Shown: in pieces, positions 1 to 7,932 of the stretch
How the letters are laid out: every line of letters begins with the position of its first letter
Numbering within the stretch: the stretch's first letter is position 1
Origin: Noviherbaspirillum cavernae
GTDB taxonomy: Bacteria; Pseudomonadota; Gammaproteobacteria; Burkholderiales; Burkholderiaceae_D
Direction of reading: 5' to 3'
Length of the DNA stretch: 64,000 bases
Assembly: GCF_003590875.1 (NCBI RefSeq)
Contig: NZ_QYUN01000002.1
Span: 2,604,001 to 2,668,000, forward strand
Notes under the pieces: generated by a model
Database searches by the model: none
Told to the model about the DNA's origin: nothing
The model's input: the letters and a program-made list of their open reading frames with translations, nothing else
Made by a program: the position numbers and the translations under genes

Positions 1-389
1 AAGCCGTTGGCGAACCGGCACACGCGCTCGTGCAATTGCGCATATGTGACGTTGGCAACCTTACCGTCATCGGCTTCGAAGATGATCGCGGTCCTGTCGG
101 CGTTGCCGTTCTTCAGGTTGCGATCAAGACAGTTGTACGACACGTTCAACTGGCCGTCTTCAAACCATTTGTAGAACGGCGCATTGGATTCGTCGAGCGT
201 CTTGGTGAACGGCTTGTGCCATTCGAGGTTTTCACGTGCGTGCCTGGCCCAGAAGCCTTCGTAGTCGCGCTCGGCTTCGGCGCACATGGCCTTGTATGCC
301 TCCATGCCAGAGATGGTCGCGTTCTTCACGAACTCCGCCGGAGGATTGAATATGCGATTTTCCTGTTTGAGCGTTTCAATGTCTGACAT
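1..389 (-). CDS. acsA: Acetyl-CoA synthetase, N-terminal part (runs off left edge)
   Basis: Activates acetate with ATP and CoA to acetyl-CoA. Only the first ~129 residues are in the window. They read [17 protein letters not shown] and then a typical Acs cap region ([65 protein letters not shown]). The ATG at 389 follows GGAGACAACC, a good ribosome binding site. The gene is divergent from the YqhA-like gene. The AMP-binding core and the C-terminal lysine are off the edge, so completeness cannot be judged. Other acyl-CoA synthetases are less likely because the N-terminal cap is closest to Acs. Confidence 0.9.
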   Translation of the reverse strand, partial: MSDIETLKQENRIFNPPAEFVKNATISGMEAYKAMCAEAERDYEGFWARHARENLEWHKPFTKTLDESNAPFYKWFEDGQLNVSYNCLDRNLKNGNADRTAIIFEADDGKVANVTYAQLHERVCRFANG

Positions 390-709
390 GGTTGTCTCCG
401 TCTCTACTTTAATGTGGTCAATGCACGATAAGTTGAACGCATGACAAGGTAAGCTTTTACGCTTACTCAAGCCTTACATGACTTTTCCGGCACTACTGCG
501 CCGCATCAAGAATTATCGTTTTTCATGCCATGTCCTAACGACGTCGCATCAAGCTGGCCGCCAGGCGCATTTATATAATTTCATGGCATTTTGCCATCGG
601 GGTTTCTCATCGCCGCACGGCGTGCGCAATCGCGGAACCCGCCGCAGAGAAACGGCCTGCGCGTGTAAAATGCTGGGGTTCCGTTTTCGTTTCAAATGAG
701 AAAGCCTGA
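390..709. other. Intergenic region between divergent acsA and yqhA-like genes
   Basis: No convincing gene in 320 bases. It holds the acsA leader and a small inverted repeat, GTAAGC (449-454) with GCTTAC (461-466), that could be an operator or part of a promoter region. An open frame at 478-699 has no recognisable protein features and I do not call it. Confidence 0.5.
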
Positions 710-1330
710 ATGAAGATTAACGATACTCCCTCCTCTTCCGCCAAAGGTCGCATCCGGCCGCTGCCCAATCTGATTTTCATGAGCCGCTGGCTGCAACTGC
801 CGCTGTACCTCGGCCTGATCCTCGCGCAGTGCGTCTACGTATTCAACTTCTGGGCCGAACTGGTTTATCTGATCGGTGCCGCATTGGGCAACAACGATTC
901 GCTTCAGCATATTCTCGACGCGGTCGCGGTTCAAGGCGGCACGCGTCCGACCGGCCTGAACGAAACGACAATCATGCTGGTGGTGCTGGGTCTGATCGAT
1001 GTCGTGATGATTTCGAACCTGCTCATCATGGTCATCGTCGGCGGCTATGAAACCTTCGTCTCGCGCATGAACCTAGACAGCCATCCGGACCAGCCCGAAT
1101 GGCTATCGCATGTGAACGCCTCGGTGCTCAAGGTCAAGCTGGCGACTGCCATTATCGGCATTTCCTCGATTCACCTGCTCAAGACCTTCATCAACGCCCA
1201 TGCATACGATGTGAAGACGCTGCTCGCGCAAACCGGCATCCATGTGGTGTTCCTGCTGTCGGCCCTCGCCATCGCCTACAGCGACCGCCTCATGGCCGTT
1301 GCGCATGACCACGCCAAGAATTCCCATTGA
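710..1330 (+). CDS. YqhA/UPF0114 family inner-membrane protein
   Basis: A 206-residue integral membrane protein of the YqhA (UPF0114, TIGR00645) family, whose function is unknown. Hydrophobic segments lie near residues 24-60, 85-112, 141-160 and 178-195. The family-like stretch SRWLQLPLYLGLILAQCVYV and the ISNLLIMVIVGGYETFVSR segment are visible. Its stop codon lies a few bases before the fumarase start, so the two are probably cotranscribed. Transport or stress roles have been suggested for the family, but nothing in the sequence decides this. Confidence 0.85.
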   Translation: MKINDTPSSSAKGRIRPLPNLIFMSRWLQLPLYLGLILAQCVYVFNFWAELVYLIGAALGNNDSLQHILDAVAVQGGTRPTGLNETTIMLVVLGLIDVVMISNLLIMVIVGGYETFVSRMNLDSHPDQPEWLSHVNASVLKVKLATAIIGISSIHLLKTFINAHAYDVKTLLAQTGIHVVFLLSALAIAYSDRLMAVAHDHAKNSH

Positions 1331-1356
1331 ACCCCAGCAATCAACTTCCAGCCACC

Positions 1357-2892
1357 ATGACCATCATCAAGCAAGAAGACCTCATCGAATCCGTCGCCGC
1401 CGCGCTGCAGTACATCAGCTACTACCATCCGGTCGATTACATTCAGCATCTGGCGCGCGCCTATGAAACGGAACAAAGCCCGGCGGCGAAAGATGCCATC
1501 GCGCAAATCCTGACCAACTCGCGCATGTGCGCAGAAGGTCGCCGCCCGATCTGCCAGGACACCGGTATCGTCAACGTCTTCCTGAAGATCGGCATGGACG
1601 TGCGCTTCGAAGGCTTCAAGGGTTCCATCACCGACGCCGTCAACGAAGGCGTGCGCCGCGGCTACAACCATCCCGACAACGTGCTGCGCGCATCGGTGGT
1701 TGCCGACCCGCAGTTCGACCGCAAGAACACCAAGGACAATACGCCGGCCGTCGTGCACATGGAACTGGTGCCCGGCAACACCCTCGACGTGCAGGTCGCG
1801 GCCAAGGGCGGCGGCTCCGAGAACAAGTCCAAGTTCGTCATGCTCAACCCCTCCGACTCCATCGTTGACTGGGTATTGAAAACCGTGCCGACGATGGGTG
1901 CCGGCTGGTGCCCGCCGGGCATGCTCGGCATCGGCATCGGCGGCACCGCCGAGAAGGCGATGCTGATGGCGAAGGAAGTGTTGATGGAAGACATCAACAT
2001 GTACGAATTGAAGAAGCGCGGTCCGCAGAACAAGACCGAGGAACTGCGCATCGAGTTGCATGACAAGATCAATGCGCTCGGCATCGGCGCACAAGGTCTG
2101 GGCGGCCTCACCACCGTGCTGGATGTGAAAATCATGATGCATCCGACGCACGCCGCCTCCAAGCCGGTTGCAATGATCCCGAACTGTGCGGCGACGCGCC
2201 ACGCGCATTTCGTGCTCGACGGCTCCGGCCCGACCTACATCGAACCGCCGTCATTGTCGGAGTGGCCAAACGTGCACTGGCTGCCGGACACCGAAAAATC
2301 GAAGCGCATCGACCTCGACACATTGACGAAGGAAGAAGTCGCCTCGTGGAAACCGGGCCAGACCCTGCTCCTGAACGGCAAGATGCTGACCGGCCGCGAT
2401 GCCGCGCACAAGCGCATCCACGACATGCTGGCCAAGGGCGAAAAACTGCCGGTCGACTTCACCAACCGCGTGATCTACTACGTCGGCCCGGTCGATCCGG
2501 TGCGCGACGAAGCCGTCGGTCCGGCGGGCCCGACGACCGCGACCCGCATGGACAAGTTCACCGACATGATGCTCGAACAGACCGGTCTGATCTCCATGAT
2601 CGGCAAGGCCGAGCGCGGCCCGGTGGCGATCGAATCGATCAAGAAGCACCAGTCGGCCTACCTGATGGCAGTCGGCGGCGCGGCCTACCTCGTGTCGAAG
2701 GCAATCAAGAACGCCAAGGTGGTCGGTTTCGCCGACCTCGGCATGGAAGCGATCTACGAGTTCGACGTCAAGGACATGCCGGTCACCGTTGCCGTCGATT
2801 CCACCGGCACCTCGGTACACAACACGGGCCCGAAGGAATGGCAGGAACGCATCGCCGGCAGCATCGGCAAGATTCCGGTCACGACCGCGTGA
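1357..2892 (+). CDS. fumA: Class I (iron-sulfur) fumarate hydratase
   Basis: Hydrates fumarate to L-malate in the TCA cycle. The protein has 511 residues and the two-domain class I architecture: an N-terminal alpha domain with SRMCAEGRRPICQDTGI, WCPPGMLGIGIGGT and MIPNCAATRHAHF carrying the cysteines expected to hold the oxygen-sensitive 4Fe-4S cluster, and a C-terminal beta domain (GPAGPTTATRMDKF, MIGKAERGP). I place the start at the ATG before TIIKQEDLIES. A TTG at 1327 in frame would add ten residues but overlaps the preceding stop. A hairpin over the start of murI follows. Confidence 0.95.
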   Translation: MTIIKQEDLIESVAAALQYISYYHPVDYIQHLARAYETEQSPAAKDAIAQILTNSRMCAEGRRPICQDTGIVNVFLKIGMDVRFEGFKGSITDAVNEGVRRGYNHPDNVLRASVVADPQFDRKNTKDNTPAVVHMELVPGNTLDVQVAAKGGGSENKSKFVMLNPSDSIVDWVLKTVPTMGAGWCPPGMLGIGIGGTAEKAMLMAKEVLMEDINMYELKKRGPQNKTEELRIELHDKINALGIGAQGLGGLTTVLDVKIMMHPTHAASKPVAMIPNCAATRHAHFVLDGSGPTYIEPPSLSEWPNVHWLPDTEKSKRIDLDTLTKEEVASWKPGQTLLLNGKMLTGRDAAHKRIHDMLAKGEKLPVDFTNRVIYYVGPVDPVRDEAVGPAGPTTATRMDKFTDMMLEQTGLISMIGKAERGPVAIESIKKHQSAYLMAVGGAAYLVSKAIKNAKVVGFADLGMEAIYEFDVKDMPVTVAVDSTGTSVHNTGPKEWQERIAGSIGKIPVTTA

Positions 2893-2933
2893 TGCATCTT
2901 GCTGCAGCCTGATGGGCTTGTTTGAGCAACAAC

Positions 2934-2971
2934 AAACGCCGATGGAGACGGATGCCGCCATCGGCGTTTTT
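2934..2971 (+). terminator. Terminator-like hairpin covering the murI start
   Basis: A perfect 12-bp inverted repeat, AAACGCCGATGG (2934-2945) and CCATCGGCGTTT (2958-2969), has a 12-nt loop and runs into a T-tract (2967-2971). It sits 41 bases after the fumA stop and looks like an intrinsic terminator for fumA. However, its 5' arm contains the likely murI ATG (2942) and its 3' arm lies in the first murI codons. Confidence 0.6.
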
Positions 2972-3763
2972 GATTCCGGCATCGGCGGACTCTCGGTGCT
3001 GCGCCATATCCATGCCGCCCTGCCGCGGGAACATCTGCTGTACTTCGCGGATTCCGGCTTCGCGCCCTACGGCGACAAGCCGGAAGACGTGGTTGCGGCC
3101 CGCACAATGGCAGTTGCCGCCTTCCTGATGCAGTTCCGGATCAAGGCGCTGGTGGTTGCCTGCAACACCGCGACCGCCGCAACGATCAAGGCATTGCGCG
3201 AGATCTACCCAGCCCTGCCGCTGATTGGTGTCGAACCTGGGCTGAAGCCGGCAGCCGCATTGACTGCAACGCGGACCGTAGGCGTGCTTGCCACCGAAGG
3301 AACACTCGCCAGCGCGAAATTCAAGCTTCTGCGCGAGCAGATCGCCGCCGCAACGGACGTGCGCTTTCTTGCTCAGCCCTGCATCGGCCTTGCGGACCAG
3401 GTCGAGCTGGGGGAACTGCGTTCCGCCAGGACGGCGGCGCTGATACGGCGCTACATCGAACCGCTGCTGGAACAAGGCGCGGATACGCTGGTGCTTGGCT
3501 GCACGCACTATCCGTTTGTGCAGCCACTGATCGAAGATGTGCTCGGACGCATTTCCACTTGGCCAGTCACGATCGTCGACACGGGCGAACCGGTCACGCG
3601 CCAGCTTGTGCGATTGCTGGAGCAGCAGAATTTGAGGAAAACCGGCGAAACCGGCGCAGTCGTTTCCGCCTTCACGACCGGCAGTGAAACAGCGCTTGCC
3701 CGCGCATTTTCCACCCTGCTGAATCTGAAGCCGAAAATCACTGGCATCAAGGCTCCGGCGTGA
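2942..3763 (+). CDS. murI: Glutamate racemase
   Basis: Cofactor-independent racemase giving D-glutamate for peptidoglycan. The protein is about 273 residues. Family signatures are present: IGVFDSGIGGLSVLRHI near the start (catalytic Asp and Ser region), YFADSGFAPYG, VVACNTATAA with the first catalytic Cys, and LVLGCTHYPF with the second catalytic Cys. The ATG at 2942 is the last that keeps the whole first motif. An ATG at 2912 would add ten residues, and neither has a strong ribosome binding site. The start lies inside a stable hairpin, so expression may depend on read-through and unfolding. Confidence 0.93.
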   Translation: METDAAIGVFDSGIGGLSVLRHIHAALPREHLLYFADSGFAPYGDKPEDVVAARTMAVAAFLMQFRIKALVVACNTATAATIKALREIYPALPLIGVEPGLKPAAALTATRTVGVLATEGTLASAKFKLLREQIAAATDVRFLAQPCIGLADQVELGELRSARTAALIRRYIEPLLEQGADTLVLGCTHYPFVQPLIEDVLGRISTWPVTIVDTGEPVTRQLVRLLEQQNLRKTGETGAVVSAFTTGSETALARAFSTLLNLKPKITGIKAPA

Positions 3764-3776
3764 GCTGCAAAGGAAT

Positions 3777-3805
3777 TTGCCAGCGCGCCATGGATTTTGT
3801 ATAAT
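3777..3805 (+). promoter_or_regulatory. Sigma-70 promoter of tRNA-His
   Basis: TTGCCA (3777-3782), a 17-base spacer and a perfect TATAAT (3800-3805) lie about 38 bases upstream of the tRNA. This is the clearest housekeeping promoter in the window, and its position fits a stable-RNA gene. Confidence 0.8.
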
Positions 3806-3842
3806 CACGGGCTTGCTCGACGTTAGGTCTGGCAAGCGCAAT

Positions 3843-3919
3843 GGTGGCCGTAGCTCAGTTGGTAGAGTCCAGGATTGTGATTCCTGTTGTCGCGGGTTCG
3901 AGTCCCGTCGGCCACCCCA
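3843..3919 (+). tRNA. tRNA-His (anticodon GTG)
   Basis: The cloverleaf can be read by eye. It has an acceptor stem GTGGCCG/CGGCCAC, the extra 5' G at 3843 (G-1) opposite C73 that is specific to tRNA-His, a D-loop AGTTGGTAGA, an anticodon stem CAGGA/TCCTG around TTGTGAT with anticodon GTG, a TTCGAGT T-loop, and an encoded CCA end. It stands alone downstream of its own promoter. Confidence 0.96.
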
Positions 3920-3926
3920 AAATTCT

Positions 3927-3950
3927 CGCGTAAGTTCAAACACTTACGCG
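3927..3950 (+). terminator. Hairpin just after tRNA-His
   Basis: An 8-bp perfect stem, CGCGTAAG (3927-3934) and CTTACGCG (3943-3950), has an 8-nt loop eight bases after the CCA end. No T-tract follows, so it could be a terminator or a 3'-processing structure. Confidence 0.4.
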
Positions 3951-4426
3951 CATCAATCCTCAGGGCTGAACGCAATTTTCCAACGCTTTTTGGGATTTTC
4001 CAATTGGCGGACCTGAAGGCACGCCCTACTTCACCTTGAGAAATGCCGAATCGGAATCGCGATTATCGTGGACCGGCATATCCTTCGGGTCGTAATACTC
4101 CACCGATTCAAGCACCGGTTCTACTCACGGCCGGCATACTGCTTGATCGCGTAAGCGATCCTCATCTTCCATTTTGAAAGCGTCGACCCGTGCTCGGGAT
4201 CGAGATAAGTGATCGTGTACCGGGGCAATGAATAATCGAGATCCGGACGGCTCATGCTCACATATGTTGGATTTTTATACAGCATATGCCGCATGTCTCG
4301 GCATGCAATAAATGGCTGGATCGCACGTCAAACATACAAATATGTGCGAACTGAACACGGCCCCCTTACCAGCGGGAACAGGCCAGAACAGCAGCCGCTG
4401 CTCCGGTCTGCTCCTTTGTAAGATGG
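3951..4426. other. Low-information stretch containing a possible decayed gene
   Basis: Apart from the possible frameshifted frame at 4026-4255, I see no gene, RNA or repeat here. The last 170 bases (4256-4426) are A/T-richer and without a credible open frame. Confidence 0.4.
4026..4255 (-). pseudogene. Possible small gene split by a frameshift
   Basis: On the minus strand an ATG at 4255 opens a frame (MSRPDLDYSLPRYTITYLDP, then KWKMRIAYAIKQYAGRE) that ends at a TAG. A second frame takes over at the same place and reads EPVLESVEYYDPKDMPVHDN, then RDSDSAFLKVK and a stop at 4026. Both halves have plausible amino-acid composition and join with a one-base shift, which gives about 76 residues. I do not recognise the family. 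No ribosome binding site is obvious. It may be a broken gene, a sequencing error or chance. Confidence 0.3.
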
Positions 4427-4843
4427 TTAATGGATCATTGAATCGCCCGTTCCACTTGCACCGTAGAACGACCGAATGCCGCTGGCCCAAGACGTATCAG
4501 CCATGTCCGGCCAATCATCTTTGTCAAAGCCCGGCGCATTCTTGAGGCGGTCCTTGTCAACATTGAGCACGAAGCGCTTGTTGGTTGTATCAAGCTTTAA
4601 AGCATTGAATGGGACGGCGAACAGCTTTTCGCCGATGCCCAGGATGCCGCCGAACGACAATACGGCATAAGCCACTTCGCCACTACTCATGTCCAGCATG
4701 AACTCCTTGATGTCACCCAGCTTTTCTTCCTGCTCGTTATAGACGTCTTCGCCGGTCAGCGTGCCTGCTCCCATCAATGCAGGGCCAGGACCCGCGCCGG
4801 TTTTCCGGTACATACCATAGACATCGCGATCGAGATAACTCAT
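4427..4843 (-). CDS. PRC-barrel domain protein
   Basis: A 138-residue soluble protein. A PRC-barrel fold is seen in residues ~25-100 (LTGEDVYNEQEEKLGDIKEF, LDMSSGEVAYAVLSFGGILG, KLFAVPFNALKLD). PRC barrels are small beta-barrels found in RNA-processing and photosynthetic proteins. In soil betaproteobacteria, stand-alone copies of unknown function are common near stress genes. The start is set at the ATG at 4843 because TAGGAGAGAAAAC lies directly before it. A longer frame upstream lacks a binding site. Confidence 0.8.
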   Translation of the reverse strand: MSYLDRDVYGMYRKTGAGPGPALMGAGTLTGEDVYNEQEEKLGDIKEFMLDMSSGEVAYAVLSFGGILGIGEKLFAVPFNALKLDTTNKRFVLNVDKDRLKNAPGFDKDDWPDMADTSWASGIRSFYGASGTGDSMIH

Positions 4844-5536
4844 GTTTTCTCTCCTAATAAATGCAACGTACAGACATACACCCCCACGACACAACGTCGC
4901 AAGGGCGCATGCCTTCTACGGACAGGGTTGAATTTACGCGGACCGGCAACTCCCTATCCGAGCTTGCTTTCGCCACCGTGGTCACGCATAAATCGTGCCT
5001 CTGGATTCCGGGGAGATGACCGATACCGGAGCGATTCGTGAAGCGGGAGATTCAAGAATTTCTGGAACCCTTACCGTCCAGAATCTCAAAATCATGGCGG
5101 CGAAATCCTGTACGGCGGCGGGCAGCCGAATATGCGTCAAACTCGTGAGTGGCTGCGCAGTCTGTGAAACGCAACCGAACAGGTACCGACGACGTCGCGT
5201 TTTTACATGTCATCGTAATAATTACGAATGCAGGGTGCTCTCTACGGCCACGCCATGAACTTTCAGTGCATGTAACGGAAGTTCGGAACGATTTGTCCGG
5301 CTGCGCCACTCGTCGACGCTCTCGCCCGAGTACGGCGACAAGTAATTAGTTTCTTGCTGAAAGCGATTTTCCCAGCGCTTCAAAAACGACGCCGCTAGCT
5401 GGTGTCCGCCGAAAACACGCAGACACAAAAAAAGCCCGCGCCGGAACCCGACGTGAGCCTGTGCAGTTTGTACAAAAGGCGCCCATCACCGGGCGCACAC
5501 GACAACGGAAGCTGCAGCAGGCTCCCGCTGCAAGAC
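4844..5536. other. Gene-poor interval
   Basis: About 690 bases with no gene I can support. Several short frames exist on both strands (for example 4995-5258 plus and 5222-5428 minus), but none has a convincing ribosome binding site, signal peptide or known motif. Confidence 0.4.
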
Positions 5537-5833
5537 CTACTTCTTGGCGCCGCCCGGTGGGTTCAAGTCAATATTCCCTTCGATCGGTGCCTGTGCGCCA
5601 CTCGCTTTCAGTTCCTTGTTCGCAGCCTGCTTTTCTTTCTTGAGTTCATCCTTGGATATCTTGTTGGACTTGTAATCCGATTTTGCCTGGGCCTTCTCGT
5701 TGCGCCTTTCGATGAATGGATCGCTTGATTTCTTTGCGCCATCGCCGGTCGTTGCGGGTGCGCTTTGTGCCGCGGCAATACTTGTCAAGCCAAGGGCAAC
5801 AGCACCAATAATGAGTTGATGAATTTTTTTCAT
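5537..5833 (-). CDS. Small secreted lysine-rich protein of unknown function
   Basis: A 98-residue protein. The N-terminus MKKIHQLIIGAVALGLTSIA followed by AAQSA is a clear Sec signal peptide with cleavage near residue 24. The mature part is hydrophilic and rich in Lys, Glu and Ala (KSSDPFIERRNEKAQAKSDY; KISKDELKKEKQAANKELKA) and ends LNPPGGAKK. It is probably a periplasmic helical protein. Similar short Lys-rich periplasmic proteins are seen across Burkholderiales without assigned function. The start is chosen at the signal peptide methionine, not the upstream in-frame ATG at 5920. Confidence 0.7.
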   Translation of the reverse strand: MKKIHQLIIGAVALGLTSIAAAQSAPATTGDGAKKSSDPFIERRNEKAQAKSDYKSNKISKDELKKEKQAANKELKASGAQAPIEGNIDLNPPGGAKK

Positions 5834-6247
5834 ACCGAATCCCAATGAAAGATTGTTGGTGGAGAGAGAGACGCACAGCGCATTGAAGTCCGATGAAGTG
5901 CAAAAATTCACCTTCAGCATCAGTGTTTGAATTTTTTACGCAGTCATGTGACTTCCACACAATTGACAATAGATAAACTGCGAAAGTTCATCACTTTTGC
6001 GCAAGCTTAGTCGTGCAAAACAGATTTCTGCATCTGAATATCGATGCATTTGAAAGATGGAAATTTCAACGCAATGGCGCGTCCGGCAAGCAATCCGATG
6101 AAGCGGCGTTGCCCCATCAAACTTGTCGCGTTGATGGTTGTATTGGACAGGAAAACGGTATTTGGCAGTGCCATTTCAGCTGCACATGGGTATGACCATG
6201 CAGGAGAAGCGCGTTCTTTTACGCGCGCGCCCCGGTGACCTTCGGAG
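5834..6247. other. Gene-poor interval
   Basis: It holds the leader of the small secreted protein and the downstream flank of the 35-residue ORF. Frames here (for example 6007-6348 minus) have no recognisable features. No repeat or RNA gene was noticed. Confidence 0.4.
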
Positions 6248-6355
6248 TCAGTTCCTGTTGTCGATCTCGTCCAATTCCAGCAGCAGATTGATGCACCGTT
6301 CCGCAATCCAAGCGCAAAGCAGAATGGTTGACAGCATGGTCGTCGCAATAATCAT
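6248..6355 (-). CDS. 35-residue putative single-pass membrane peptide
   Basis: ATG at 6355 is preceded by AGGGAGGTGAGCC, one of the best ribosome binding sites in the window. The frame reads MIIATTMLSTILLCAWIAER, then CINLLLELDEIDNRN and TGA. Residues 2-18 are a hydrophobic helix, and the C-terminus is acidic. It is isolated. I recognise no family. The strong binding site and the transmembrane character argue for a real small protein, but coding status is an inference. Confidence 0.5.
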   Translation of the reverse strand: MIIATTMLSTILLCAWIAERCINLLLELDEIDNRN

Positions 6356-6523
6356 GGCTCACCTCCCTGCTCATGGGTGACGTCAGGCAAGCAAACAGTT
6401 CCGTGCGCGGTGTTTTTTACAACGACACGTACGAAAAAAGTCGGGAGGCATGGGCTGCGGCGAAATTAGGCCAGAGACAGGGCCGCGTTGAAGCGATGAG
6501 TGGCGGAGGGTGTTGCGCGGAAT

Positions 6524-6551
6524 CGGCCGGCCCGCGTGTCGCGGCCGGCCG
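6524..6551 (-). terminator. Strong GC hairpin after the LivK-type gene
   Basis: CGGCCGGC/GCCGGCCG plus CGCG/CGCG form a 12-bp stem with one bulged base and a 3-nt loop, 12 bases beyond the stop of the binding-protein gene. There is no T-tract, so it may terminate transcription or protect the 3' end. Confidence 0.5.
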
Positions 6552-6563
6552 GATGCGGAATGA

Positions 6564-7733
6564 TTACTTCATCTTGCAGGCAGATGCATAGGCATCGCCG
6601 TGGTTGGTAAACACGGTGCCGAGGGTACGGTTGGTGATGCGACCTTGCGCATCCTTGCCGATCACGCGGGCGTAGTAGTTCTGGATCGGGTACTGGTTGT
6701 TGTTGAACTTGAAGTCGCCGCGGACCGACTTGAAGTTGGCTGCCTTCAAGGCCTTGCCCAGCGCATCCTTGTCTTCGATCTTGTCTTTCACGCCGCGCAC
6801 GGCGGAATCCATCAGCATCGCGGCGTCATAGCCCTGCGACGCGTACAGCGACGGCAGGCGGCCGTACTCCTTCACGAAGTCGGCGACGAAGCGCTTGTTC
6901 TGTGGATTCTCCATGTCGTGGCCCCATTGCGAGGCGTTGAACATGCCGAGCATCGGCGCGCCGACCGCCTTGATGATGTCTTCATCGGCGGAGAAGCCGG
7001 GGCCGAACAGCTGCGCATTCTTCGACAGTCCGGCATCGACGAACTGCTTGATGAAGTTGATGCCCATGCCGCCCGGCAGGAAGATGTACACCGCATCCGG
7101 CTTCAATGCGCGGATCTGCGCCAGCTCCGCGCCGTAGTCGAGCTGTCCCAACTTGGTGTAGATCTCGTCGGCGACCTTGCCCTTGTAATAACGCTTGAAG
7201 CCGGTCAGCGCGTCCTTGCCGGCCGGGTAGTTCGGCGCGACCAGCGCGACGTTCTTGAAGCCCTTTTCAAAGACGTGCTTGCCGACCGCTTCGTGCAGGT
7301 TGTCGTTTTGCCATGCAACGTTGAAGAAGTAGGGATTGCACTGCTCGCCCGCGTATTGCGAGGGGCCGGCATTGGCGCTGATGAAGTAGGTCTTCGAATT
7401 GAAGATGGACGGGCCGACCGCCAGCATCACGTTCGAGAACACGATGCCGGTCATCATGTCGACCTTGTCTTTCTTCACGAGCTTGTCGACGAGCTGCTTG
7501 GCGGCATCAGGATTCTGCTGATCATCGCCGCTGATGACTTCCACCGGCAGATTGCCGAACTTGTTGTTGAGATGCTTGAGCGCGAGCGAGAAGCCGTCGC
7601 GGATGTCCACGCCCAGGCCTGCACCTGCGCCGGACAGTGTCGTCACCATGCCGACCTTGACCTTGTCGGCGGCATGCACGCCGCATGCAGCGGATAGCGC
7701 GAGTAACAACGTGGAATAACGCAATAGCTTCAC
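6564..7733 (-). CDS. Branched-chain amino acid-type ABC transporter, periplasmic binding protein
   Basis: A 389-residue periplasmic binding protein of the LivK (type 1 fold) family. The start is a GTG at 7733 with AAGGAGCAGATT before it, followed by a signal peptide (KLLRYSTLLLALSAACGVHA, cleavage before ADKVKVG). Typical family segments are VGMVTTLSGAGAGLGVDIRD, VEVISGDDQQNPDAAKQLVD and ALKPDAVYIFLPGGMGINF. It is divergent from livH, livM, livG and livF, which form its transporter. The ligand is unknown. The family carries branched-chain amino acids, amides, urea and aromatic acids, and nothing here decides which. Confidence 0.88.
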   Translation of the reverse strand: MKLLRYSTLLLALSAACGVHAADKVKVGMVTTLSGAGAGLGVDIRDGFSLALKHLNNKFGNLPVEVISGDDQQNPDAAKQLVDKLVKKDKVDMMTGIVFSNVMLAVGPSIFNSKTYFISANAGPSQYAGEQCNPYFFNVAWQNDNLHEAVGKHVFEKGFKNVALVAPNYPAGKDALTGFKRYYKGKVADEIYTKLGQLDYGAELAQIRALKPDAVYIFLPGGMGINFIKQFVDAGLSKNAQLFGPGFSADEDIIKAVGAPMLGMFNASQWGHDMENPQNKRFVADFVKEYGRLPSLYASQGYDAAMLMDSAVRGVKDKIEDKDALGKALKAANFKSVRGDFKFNNNQYPIQNYYARVIGKDAQGRITNRTLGTVFTNHGDAYASACKMK

Positions 7734-7932
7734 AATCTGCTCCTTGTCGGTTTTTTTGAAATGATGCTGGATCGGGGTTTTGCAGCCACAACCGGCCTCG
7801 GGTTCCCGCCGCTTCCTGCCTGCTGCAATATACTTTAGCTCGCAAAAAAATGCATGCGGGTCTTTTGCGCTTCTCCCTATTTCGGATACGCTACCGGTCG
7901 CCCGCGCCCGAGGCGCATCGACAAGGACAACC
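7734..7932. promoter_or_regulatory. Divergent promoter region of the first Liv-type transporter
   Basis: A 199-base interval between the divergent binding-protein gene and livH. It must hold both promoters. AGTATATT at about 7830 (read on minus) is a candidate -10 for the binding protein. I see no clear operator palindrome. Confidence 0.4.

Noticed and set aside
6600-7697. 365-residue plus-strand frame opposite the binding-protein gene
   Set aside because: It is rich in Val, Arg, Asp and His without domains, and it mirrors a clear LivK-type gene with signal peptide on the other strand.
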